A DNA stretch of 64,000 nt from Rhipidocladum racemiflorum (lineage: Eukaryota > Streptophyta > Magnoliopsida > Poales > Poaceae). The notes beneath the pieces are model-generated. The model was not told the origin of the DNA and did not search any database. It saw only the letters and a list, made by a program, of their open reading frames with translations. Made by a program: the position numbers and the translations under genes. Location: NCBI GenBank assembly GCA_036346355.1, contig CM070575.1, positions 63,617,915-63,681,914 on the forward strand, in the 5' to 3' direction. Shown one piece after another: positions 1 to 9,863 of the stretch. Within the stretch, counting starts at the first letter, position 1; each line of letters opens with the position of its first letter.

Positions 1-223
1 GTGCAATTGGGATAAAAAAAATGAGATAGTATTCTTTGGAATCAATTTCCTAGTTAGGTTTGAATTCAATGCGTTAAATAATAAAACTGGTATAACTTGA
101 TCATGTGATATCCAAATGATGTAGAACAAGTATATTTGTGTTAATTAGACACTATAGAACAGGTGGCAGGAAACCATTTAAATTATTTTCTTTCACACAG
201 AATGTATTAATGTAGGTATAGAA

Positions 224-2833
224 ATGTCTTCTATGGATACATTCAAAGTGTTTTACGGTGAAGGAGAAGTTGAAGAGGGGCCATATGGGGTTGATCTGAG
301 TAGTTTTCAGCACTGTGTTTTATTTCGTCAGAATCCGGATGACATGAGTTTTGAAGATCTGTGCGAGTGGCTTTGACACAGTCTTTCATTGAATCCTGTG
401 GTACATGATGTGAACATTAAATGCTTGTGGCCGAGAGGTACACATGACTCGGTATGGGTGCTTAGACCGTTGGAGCGGACTCAGTCTTGGAGGAACTACG
501 TTAATTCATCAAGACGGCGTGGTTGGGGTTTCGTGCTCTTTATGCAGGCGACTGTCAAAACAGACCTGTCAAGTAACGAAACCCCAATCGCGGTGCAGGC
601 AGAAAGTGTGGCAGAAGTTCATGAGAATATTCGGTCATGTGCTGCACCGACGGGACAAGCAGATGAAGGGGAGGAGTTGGAAGGGTTAGTTGATGTGCTA
701 GAGCAAGACGATCAGCGAGCGGCGGAGGAAGAAGAGGCACTTGTTATGGACGAACTCGATGAATCTTCCACGGACGATGATGAGTCCGTACAGGTGCCCG
801 CTACTTGGAATAGGGGCGAAGCGGAAGACCTAGCAGTCGACGATGCCCATGACTCGACGTGTGAATACCGACCAACTGAGGTTTGCGTGCATGCAATGTA
901 CGCGGAGAAGTCCGCTTTGCAGGATGCTATAAGGGTCTGGGCGATGAGCTTGCAGCGGCCGATGAGAGTTGTGAAATCCAGTAAAGATTGTTACACGGTG
1001 AAGTGTGAAAATGCCGAATGTGGTTGGCGTGTTCATGCCCACAGGCCCAAGTATGAGTTGAACTGGGTTGTGACGAAGGTGGTGCAACACAGTTGTGTTC
1101 TGAGCAACGTAACGTCGAGACATCGTAACCTGACATCCTCTTTCATCGCGAACGTGATGTACGGAGAGATTGTCGAGAAGATTGATATGGAGGCACAACA
1201 CATAGTACTTGCAATGAAAAACAGATATAAATATCAAATCAGCTATGCCAAAGCGTGGAGGGCGAAGCAGAAAGCATTGGAGAAGCACTTTGGGACCTTT
1301 GAGGCATCCTATGACAATCTTCCCCGACTTCTGGATGTCCTAAAGGAAAGAAACCCCGGGACATATACTGCTGTACATGATAGAGGGTCTCAAAACCCCC
1401 CCGGATTCCTGGTTATGGAGCGTGCTTTTATCGCACTTGGGGCATGTGTGGAGGCTTTCAGGCATTGCCGACCGATCATGTGCGTGGATGGGACTTTCCT
1501 CATCGGCAAGTACAAGGGCCAAATTCTGACGGCCATCGGTGTGGACGGGAACAACCAGATACTTCCGATAGCCTTTGCTTTTGTGGAAGGTGAAAATTAC
1601 GAGAGTTGGCTGTGGTTCTTCAGGAAATTGAAGATCGGTGTTGTGAAGGATAGGCCAAACGTGTGCATAATCCACGACCGCCATGCTGGACTGATGAAAA
1701 CGATAAAGAAGATGCAGGAAGATGTGGAAGAGCCGTTTCCTTAGCCGGATTTGCAGAACCGGTGGTGTATGCGACACATGGCGGCTAACCTATTCAAATA
1801 TTTCAAAAGTAAGAAGCTCATGAACCTATTCAAGAGGTTGTGCAAGCAAAATCAGCAGAGGAAGTTTGATACCATCTGGGAGAAGCTTGATGAGCTAACT
1901 TCCAAGCAGATACGTGATGGTGAGCGACAAGCGGGGGGTACTACTTCGGAGGCACCGCAGCGTTTGCAGCCCTTACCGGACATTGATCCACCAAACATCA
2001 GACGGAGGCTTTCGAGAAACATCAAGTGTTTCTCGCACTGGATCGAGTCTGAACCAGTTGAGAAGTGGGCACTGTTGCACGACACAAATGGGGCAAGGTA
2101 CGGGGTGATGACAACCAACCTGGCTGAGGTATACAACTGGGTCATAAGGGGTCTTCGCGGCATGCCCCTTGTTGCTATCGTCGAGGGTGTATTGTACGGT
2201 ACGGTGCGGTATTTTCGGGAACGGCACGCCGCGGCAGTGTTGCATGCAAGTACCATTCAGAGTCCCTACTGCAGTGTCGTTACGGCTTGGATGGCGAAGA
2301 AGGTTGAGAAGGTTCTCCTACACTCGGTCGTCGTCATGGGTACTACGGAGCTACGATTTGAGGTGACACTGAGGAATATGGAGGGGCTGGGAATGGCAAG
2401 TGGAAGAATCACCCATGAGATCAGCTTAGGGTCTGGTATGGACCACATGTGCACATGCACTTGCCGAAAGCCGTACCTTCTGCATAAACCTTGTTCGCAT
2501 GTCCTTGCAGCCTGTGGGCAGATTCAGATGAGCAGTTCACACTTTGTTTCTCCGTACTACATGTCGCAGGCTGTCGTTCAAACGTGGTCCGGTGAACTTC
2601 ATGGGTTTCGTGTCGCCGAAAACTTCACTGAAATTGATCATGCCACACGAAGATGGGTCCCTGACATTAATAGAGTCAAGGGTGGGAAAGGTCGTCACCA
2701 AACGCGCCGCATCCGCAATGATATGGACGAGTCTGAGGTTGGAGGCCCTGTCCGGAGGTGTGTCCTGTGTGGAGAATACGGCCACAGGAAGAACAAATGT
2801 CGTGGGAAGAATGTTTCAGGTGGAGGCTCATGA
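224..2833 (+). pseudogene. Mutator-like (MuDR/MURA) transposase, two in-frame stops
   Basis: A single reading frame of about 870 codons runs from ATG 224 to the stop ending at 2833, interrupted by TGA at 374-376 (codon 51) and TAG at 1742-1744 (codon 507). The second stop precedes PDLQNRWCMRHMAANL, where family members usually have Trp. Visible domains in order: an acidic region (codons ~125-200), a MuDR N-terminal Cys-rich DNA-binding region around CENAECGW, the MULE catalytic core with CVDGTFLIGKYKGQ (Asp 422) and HDRHAGL (Asp 485), a SWIM zinc finger CTCTC...KPCSHVLAAC near codon 742, and a CCHC knuckle CVLCGEYGHRKNKC near codon 845. The third catalytic acid is probably a Glu in the IWEKLDEL region, but I cannot fix it. 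The family cuts and pastes DNA elements with long terminal inverted repeats. The two stops make this copy a pseudogene. It is directly followed by a PMD gene, possibly joined by splicing. The element's 5' terminus was not found in bases 1-223 and may lie outside the window. Confidence 0.93.
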
Positions 2834-5220
2834 TGTACATTCCTGTAAGGCGTGTTGCCATGTTCGGGATTTCGTTCCCTTTGTATGGAATGTAATAGTC
2901 ATACATTTCCCTTATGCGTGTATGAAATAACCGTACTATTATGTTGCGTGAATGGTTGTTATTGGTTGTTTTCTCGTTTCACATAATGTGTACATTTTTT
3001 GTCATCAATAGAAATTATTTTATGAAATATTGTGCGCAGGTATGGCTGCTGTGGGCGACGGTGGCGATTGGCCGTACGTCCTTCTTGATCGTCACTTGGA
3101 TGCACGCCACCGTGCACGGTTACACGCTACTTGCAGAGCGGGCACGGATCCGGGTGTCTTGTCCACACGGACTCCAGTACGTGCCTGGGGCATTGACAGG
3201 CGATGGTTACCCAGGTATGTGAGCGTACCAAATTTTATCGTACTTAATAGATTGTAACACATTGTTCTATAACTTGTAATTTATTGTTGTAGGTTGGAGG
3301 CGGCAGGATTACTTCCCCTTGCACGGATGGTGGAGGCCACACAGGAGGATATCGTCGATGGTCTGGATGGTGAGGTCATCGTCATGGAGAGATCCCGACG
3401 CTTTCCCTTCGACCGATCCCTCCTGACTGCCCTCGTGGACCGCTGGCGGCCGGAGACGCATACCTTCCACTTGCCATGCGGAGAGATGGCGCCGACTCTA
3501 CAGGATGTTTCGATGCTGATCGGTCTCCCGATCGCTGGCCAGGCGGTTGTACCAGCTGAGGTGGACGACGACTGGCGTGACGACCTTTTTGCTAGGTTCG
3601 TAGCGGTCCTACCCCTTGCACATGGAGGACAGCCGCAGTACGCCCCGCTACACCCACGGCAGAGGCATGGTCCTACTCTCACGTGGCTTCGCCAGTTCGA
3701 GGTATGTATTGTCATGGTTCAAAATTGGTACAAATTATTTTATCGATGTAGCCAACAACCTTTCTTTCTTTCTTGTGTAAGTACAACCTCCATTAGGTTG
3801 ATCCATTAAGTTGGTTTTGGTGATTAATGACAAATCCTAATATGAGACTAATGTTTAGGTAATTAGTATTTTCATCTCATCAAGGATGATTGATGATCAT
3901 TGACAAAACTAATTGTTAATGAGACTAACATATTTATTGAGCTTATGTTTAGTAGCCTCACATTTGGATAGATAATGGAAAACCCAAGGTATGCATTGTA
4001 TCAATATTCATTATTTTATTGCATACTTAGGATTTAAGTTGAAGTATGAATTTCTCCACTGCTTTAACCAAAAACTGTGTATCATGTTTCCCAATCCATA
4101 TATTACATGGATGCACACATTTAGGGGGAGTTCACACTCTAACTTAATGTTTCATTGCATTGATCTATTCCTCATTACAACATATAAAGGATCAAGACAT
4201 TGAAACTAGATCTTTGAGTATACATTTAACATGCATAGTTGTAGTATACTCATGGTGTCATAGGATATGCTCCAAAGAAATAAAATTGAATATGTGCATT
4301 TTGGTTCAAAGTCAACTATATGTATGCACACATACTTGTGGAGTTTATCTTATAGTTGATGGCTTAGAGTAACGGTCATTTCCATACATTCCACATATTA
4401 TGGATCATTACTTTCCATCAACATGAGTATATGAAAACCTGTGTAGTTATGGTATACTCATATCAATTTAAATGAAGATTTAAATTGAGGTTGTTTATCT
4501 CTTAATAATCAAAGAACATTGCATCATGAGTTGATGGTGTTCTTGTGATCGATTAAGGATAATCGATAGTTCTTGAGTATAACGAAGCATTGGTTGCATC
4601 AATATACTTAAGACACAAATACAATTATTCATTTAAATTGATTTAGATTGTGCTCAATCATTATGAAGGCATTCATTATGTGTTAATTGAGTGCAAGGAT
4701 GATTGAGACAACCATGCATCTTGGACTAACTATTTTCATAAGTGATGATTGAGCCAGGTTAGGTCCAATGATGGTTAAGATAAAGAAACGGGACAAGGAC
4801 GACATCATGAGGTGATGAACGTCAAGAGGAGATCCCGTTGAGAAGGAAAGAAAAGAATGTTCATCAAGAGGAGATGAACAAGATGTTGTGAGAGCCGGGT
4901 GATGATCCGGTAAAAGAGAAGTAGAGGCTGTGACGATCTTGAAGAGAAGATGATCAGTAAATCATGAGGACTTCAAGAAAGAGCGATGTGACAATCCCGG
5001 GAAATGAGGTATGATTGAAGATCATAAAGGCCCCAAAGGGGATTGATCGCGTCTTGGCATCAAAGGTAACTAGATAGAGTGTCTTGTTATAGGCGTGCGT
5101 ACTATTAAGAGGATGCAATGTGGATGATTTAGAAGTGTCTCTGTGCTCAAGTGTTATCTATCCTTAAATAGATGAGAGACACAATACACATCACGCATAA
5201 TCGGGTTGTTTGTCTTTTGT

Positions 5221-5682
5221 CCGGATCGGATGTTCCGATTGGGGATCGGATGTTCCGATCCATCGGTAAATCGGTGGTGTGTTGGTGAGAGTCTAGAACC
5301 TCTTCGTGAGGATCGGATGTTCCGATAAGTGTTAAACTCAAAAGGGTGCTCTCTGGTCAAATCGGATGTTCCGATCGTGAAAATCGGAAGTTCCGATCAG
5401 TGTTTTTAGTTTGCAAGTGTGCTGATTTTTTTGCCTGATCGGAAGTTCCGATGCAAGTTCCGATGTAAGTTCCGATGTTGGATCGGAAGTTCCGATGTAG
5501 ACTTAGAAACTTTTTGAAAGGTTTCTGTAAGGTGCCTCTCTGCCCAGATCGGAAGTTCCGATGCAAGTTCCGATGTATCGGAAGTTCCGATGTTAGTTCC
5601 GATGTGTTTATTGGATTGAGTTTGTTCTGGAGTTTTTGCCTGGTCGGAAGTTCCGATGTTGGGATCGGAAGTTCCGATGTGT
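5221..5682. promoter_or_regulatory. Array of palindromic modules in the 5' LTR
   Basis: About eleven copies of a 15-bp palindrome, ATCGGAWGTTCCGAT (W mostly A or T), plus four half-modules of the type AAGTTCCGAT, lie within 460 bp. The left part uses the GGATGTTCC version and the right part the GGAAGTTCC version. The array ends about 50 bp upstream of the TATA box, as expected for promoter-proximal binding sites. Four more degenerate copies lie at 6503-6582. Repeated palindromes in LTRs have been described for Sireviruses; a regulatory role here is inference. Confidence 0.85.
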
Positions 5683-5731
5683 GTAAAACGGCTAGTTTTC
5701 TTGCTCCAACGGCTAGTCTTTGGGTGTGGGG

Positions 5732-5739
5732 TATAAATA
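5732..5739 (+). promoter_or_regulatory. TATA box of the 5' LTR
   Basis: TATAAATA in the context GGGGTATAAATACCCC lies downstream of the palindrome array and about 920 bp before the LTR end. The position fits the U3/R boundary of an LTR promoter. Confidence 0.75.
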
Positions 5740-6657
5740 CCCCCCTTGGCCGGTTGGGAGAGTGAGTTGAGGATATTGTTGAAGGGCTAAACAAGAGGTT
5801 GAGCTAGTGGAGTAGAGAGAATACCTTGTGATGCATTTATTGCTCCTTGGTCATCTCATGAGCTAGAGAGAGCTCTAAAACATGTGTTGTGATTAGGAGT
5901 GGATTGAGTGTTCATCTTGTCTCCCTCCCTTTCGATCTTTGTGATCCCTCTTTGAGTGAGGTGTGGGAAGTGAGAGTTAGTGCTAAGAGTGTTAGATTGA
6001 GATACATCTTGAGCACTAGAGGTCATTTCCAAGATCATCCATTTGTTGGATTTGTTACTCTTGGAGTTTGAAGACTCCTAGACGGCTAGGCGTCGCTCAC
6101 GAGCAACCAACGAGTGTGGTGTGCCGTGAGAAGTTTGTGAAGGTCCGATTTCGCCTCCGAAAGGGAAGAAATCAAGAAGTGAAGCCACATCTCAAGTGCG
6201 ACCGAGATTGGCGAGGAATAGGGTTGGAAAAGACCCGGCTCAAGTGTGACCGAGCCTCCTCAACGAAGACGTAGGAACCTCCTTGGAGGAAGTCCGAACT
6301 TCGGTAAACAAATCATCGTGTCAATTCTTTACATGTGCTTATTGCTTTACTTTGCTATCTTGTATTGAATTGATCTATCTAGGGTTGATTACTTCGCAAG
6401 CTAGCTTTACCTCAAATTGTTGATACTTGCTTGTGCTAGCTTTGAGTAGAATTAATTTGTGTTTAGGAGTAATTCGTTTTGCAATTCTCTAGACTCTGTT
6501 CTAATCGGATATTCCGACCTCGTATCGGACATTTCGATTAGACACCGGAACCTCCGACTCCATATCGGAAGTTCCGATCTCTTTTCCGCTGCTTTGTTTT
6601 AGAAAATTGTAAATCGCCTATTCACCCCCCTCTAGGCGTCCATCCTCGATCCTTTCA

Positions 6658-6678
6658 ATTGGTATCAACGCCACGGTC
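6658..6678 (+). other. Primer binding site (initiator tRNA-Met type)
   Basis: The LTR is followed after two bases by TGGTATCAACGCC. The first eight bases match the complement of the 3' end of initiator tRNA-Met (TGGTATCAGAGCC); the remainder matches only partly. Confidence 0.8.
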
Positions 6679-6718
6679 ACTCTCATATTAGGCTTTACCG
6701 CTTAGAGAGTAAAAAGGG

Positions 6719-7441
6719 ATGACGACTAGTGGATTATTGCACTCTCACGATTCACTAATGCTCTATGGTTATAATTATGCTCATTGGAAATTTTGCATGA
6801 TCTCATTCTTTAAGTCCATGAGCCTCCAATTATGGTGGATCGTAGATGTTGGCTTTTCTCTTCGTCTAAACGAAGTTGCTCCAACTAAAGGAGAAGAGAA
6901 ATGCTTACATCTAGACGCTCAAACTACTAACGCTATTTTTAGTTCTGTGAGCGAAGAGATATTTGATGAGATATACAACCTCAAGAGTGCTCATGATATG
7001 TGGACAATGCTTCAAGACAAATATGATGTGTCCGCATCATCAAATGAGGATTGCATACAAGAATGGATGTCGGTTGATAATTCTTCAACCTCTACATCAA
7101 GTAATGAAGAACCGACATCACCATCTACCTCCTCTTCCGCCCCAAGCAATGACAATACTCCTATTTGCCTTATGACAAAGGAGAAGAAGGTATCACACAT
7201 ATCCAAATCTCTAAATGTAGATGATTTTGGTAAGAGTGATGATGATAGTGATACCGATTATGATAATAGGTTTGGTGATATTAGAGAAATATCACTACCT
7301 AAAATGCTTGCCTTGCTCGATACAATAGATAAGCAAGAGGACACTCTCGAGAGGCAAGAAGATTTGCTCATCTTTGAAAAAGAAAGAAATCTTGAACTTG
7401 AGAGTGCTCTTGCTAAAGTAAGAAAGGGTTCTTACCTATGA
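6719..7441 (+). CDS. Gag-like N-terminal protein of the Sirevirus-like element, truncated
   Basis: A 240-residue open frame begins 60 bp after the primer site. Residues ~15-110 resemble the copia gag UBN2/DUF4219 region (YNYAHWKFCMISFFKS; TTNAIFSSVSEEIFDEIYNL; AHDMWTMLQDKY). This is followed by a Ser/Thr-rich and acidic linker, CLMTKEKKV, and a C-terminal charged, coiled-coil-like stretch typical of Sirevirus gag. The zinc-knuckle part is missing. About 35 residues seem lost near residue 110, where the sequence jumps from the UBN2 region directly to the Ser-rich linker. The frame ends exactly where sequence of another copia family begins. Gag forms the particle that packages element RNA; this short version is unlikely to do so alone. 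Confidence 0.8.
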   Translation: MTTSGLLHSHDSLMLYGYNYAHWKFCMISFFKSMSLQLWWIVDVGFSLRLNEVAPTKGEEKCLHLDAQTTNAIFSSVSEEIFDEIYNLKSAHDMWTMLQDKYDVSASSNEDCIQEWMSVDNSSTSTSSNEEPTSPSTSSSAPSNDNTPICLMTKEKKVSHISKSLNVDDFGKSDDDSDTDYDNRFGDIREISLPKMLALLDTIDKQEDTLERQEDLLIFEKERNLELESALAKVRKGSYL

Positions 7442-8184
7442 TGCAAGGCAAGACGTTGAGTAAGACTCAGAGTCCAGCTACAGCAGAAGATAGAGAAGTA
7501 ATGAATAAGATTCCCTATGTTTCAGCCATAGGCTCTATCATGTATGCTATGTTGTGTACAAGACCAGATGTGGCACATGCTATTAGTTTGACTAGCAGAT
7601 ACCAGTCTGATCCAGGTTTTGAACACTGGACGGCGGTCAAGAATATCTTTAAGTACTTAAGAAGAACTAAGGATATGTTTCTCATATATGGTGGTGAAGA
7701 AGAGCTCGTCGCAAAATGTTACGTCGACGCTAGCTTTGACACGATCCGGATGACTCTAAGTCTCAATCCGGGTACATTTTTGAAATGAATGGAGGAGCGT
7801 GAGTGGAGAAGTTCCAAGAAATCTGTGGTGGCGGGATCTTCAACAGAGGCGGAATATATTGCTTGAAGCGGCCAAGAGGAAGCGGTTTGGATGAAGATGT
7901 TCATATCCGAACTAGGTGTGGTTCCGAGTGCGTTGGACCCGATGATTATCTATTGTGACAACAATGGTGCCATAGCCAATGCTAAAGAACCAAGGTCACA
8001 CAAGAATTCCAAGCATATTAAGCGCCGGTTTCACTCCATCCGTGAACATGTCAAGGATGGTGATGTAAAGATTTGCAAAGTGCACACAGATCTGAATGTG
8101 GCGGGCGCATTGACTAAAGCTCTCCCAAGGGCAAAACATGATCGGCACGAGAACTCAATGGGTGTTAGAATCATCACAATGTAA
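7438..8184 (+). pseudogene. BARE/Angela-like copia reverse transcriptase end and RNase H fragment
   Basis: The sequence is the C-terminal part of a copia polyprotein of a different lineage. It has the conserved KIPYVSAIGSIMYAMLCTRPD and SRYQSDPGFEHW blocks, KYLRRTKDMF, a broken middle (stop after 7786 and TGA at 7864-7866), then CDNNGAIANAKEPRSHKNSKH and HTDLNVAGALTKAL. The usual acidic DPLTK is changed to GALTK. At least one frameshift and stops show it is not functional. It is followed directly by the matching LTR remnant, so a 3' end of a BARE-like element is fused to the Sirevirus-like gag. Confidence 0.88.
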
Positions 8185-8207
8185 TCTAGATTATTGACTC
8201 TAGTGCA

Positions 8208-9863
8208 AGTGGGAGGCGAAGGGAATATGCCCGAGAGGCAATAATAAATTGTTTATTATCATATTCCATGTTTATAATAGATGTTTATTTCTCATGCTAA
8301 AATTGTATTAATCGGAAACGTTAATACATGTGTGTTTAATAAACAAAAGGGTTCCTAGTAAAGCCTCTTTTTAAACTAGCTCGTTGATTAACTGATGATC
8401 AAGGTTTCCTGATCATGAACATTAGATGTTGTTAATAACGGGGTCATGTCATTAGAAGAATGATGTGATGAACATTCACCCAAGTTGGTATAGCAAATTC
8501 GATCAAGTCATTTAGTTTGTTCTTTGTATCAAACACATACGAAATAGCTCTTTTCCTTAGACCATGAGATCATGTCAATCACTAACTCCGGAAGAGTACT
8601 TTAATGACATCAAACGTCACTCCGTAACAAGGTGACTATAAAGATGGATTTAGGTACTATGAAAGTATTAGTTGAGGCTCATGCATCAAGAGTGGGATTT
8701 GTCCATCCAGATGACAGAGAGATATACTCTGGGCCCTCTCGGTGATATTACATAGACATCGCTTGCAAGCATGTGACTAGGTTACAAGAATGTCATATCA
8801 CGGAACGAGTAAAGAGTACTTGTCGGTAACGGGATTGAACTAGGTATAGTTGATACTGATGATCGAATCCCAGACAAGTAAAATATCGTGAGACAAAAGG
8901 AATTGGTTATGTCGTTTCTAGTTCACGCGATCACTAGTTCATCGTTGAGTGAATGGGAGTCATTATGGATCTCCAGATCCCGCTGATGATTATTGATCTG
9001 AGAGGTGTCTCAATCATGTCCATTTTATTCACGAACCGTAGGGTGACACACTTAAGGTTCATCAATGCATTTGAGTGGATACGAAACAGGAGAAAAATAT
9101 GGATGATGCGAGGAATTTATTCCGAGTATCGCCGGAATAGTTTCGGGATATCGGAATAGTTAAAGGAGGTATATGTTAATGTTTGTTAATTAAAAGAATT
9201 AACAAATATTAAAATATCTGAAATAAAAATGTTTATTTATTTATGGGAGAAAACACTTTCATTTCTTGAGTGGGGTTTTAATGGAAACCAAAGTGGGTTG
9301 TTTTAAGTGAGTGGAGAGATCACTCACATGAAGAGAGGGAGGGCAAGGGGCACCCCCCATGCGCCGGCCACCCCTTGGCCTTGCCTCCTCCTCCTCCTAT
9401 AAAAGGGAGGGAGGAGCTCCTCTCTTTGGTGTTCATCCATTTGACCCTTTGGTTGGTCCATTCTCCTTCCTCCTGCTGATCCGTTTTTCTAGCTGTGGCT
9501 TTTGCGAAGCGCTGCTGAAATTATTTCTCCACCACCACCACCACTAAGCTGTAGTGTTGTTGGAGTTTTCCGGGGATCCTCTACTTCCGCTGCCCCGCTG
9601 GAATGAGGGATTGGAGGTCATCGTTGATCCGTACGTGTGACCAAGTACGGAGGCGCTGCCGTTTGTGGCGCTCATCTTTGCGACTTCGAAGTCGGGAGTG
9701 TACCTCTACATCAACCACGTTTGTTTGCGGGAACGTTATTCCCACTTTCGGTCTACGAGGGTGAGTCCTTCTGAAACCGTTTACTTGCATCTCCTAGATA
9801 TGATCTTGGTGTTTGGTTGCAATCGTAGGAAAATTTTTGTTTTCCTTGCTTCGAAACCCATCA
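8208..9863 (+). repeat. BARE/Angela-like copia LTR remnant with polypurine tract
   Basis: A polypurine tract AAGTGGGAG is followed by a diverged LTR start (GGGAATATGCCCGAGAGG, which in intact BARE-like LTRs reads GGAAATATGCCCTAGAGG). A TATA box TATAAAAG lies at 9398-9405 followed by a GA/CT-rich leader, and the LTR probably ends near CCCATCA at 9863. Length of about 1.65 kb fits BARE/Angela LTRs. The exact left end is blurred because the terminal TGTTGG is mutated. Confidence 0.75.

Larger units (their letters stand above)
3776..6657 (+). repeat. 5' LTR of the Sirevirus-like element
   Basis: It begins TGTAAGTACAACC and ends ATCCTTTCA (TG...CA), 2882 bp, and matches 13016-15903 along its length. 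It contains an array of palindromes (5221-5680) just upstream of a TATA box at 5732. Short open frames inside it are not coding by any family evidence. Confidence 0.95.

Noticed and set aside
5357..5794. 145-codon frame in the LTR (and its copy at 14602-15039)
   Set aside because: It runs through the palindrome array, which forces repeated residues on both strands. It is present only because the two LTRs are copies and shows no known domain.
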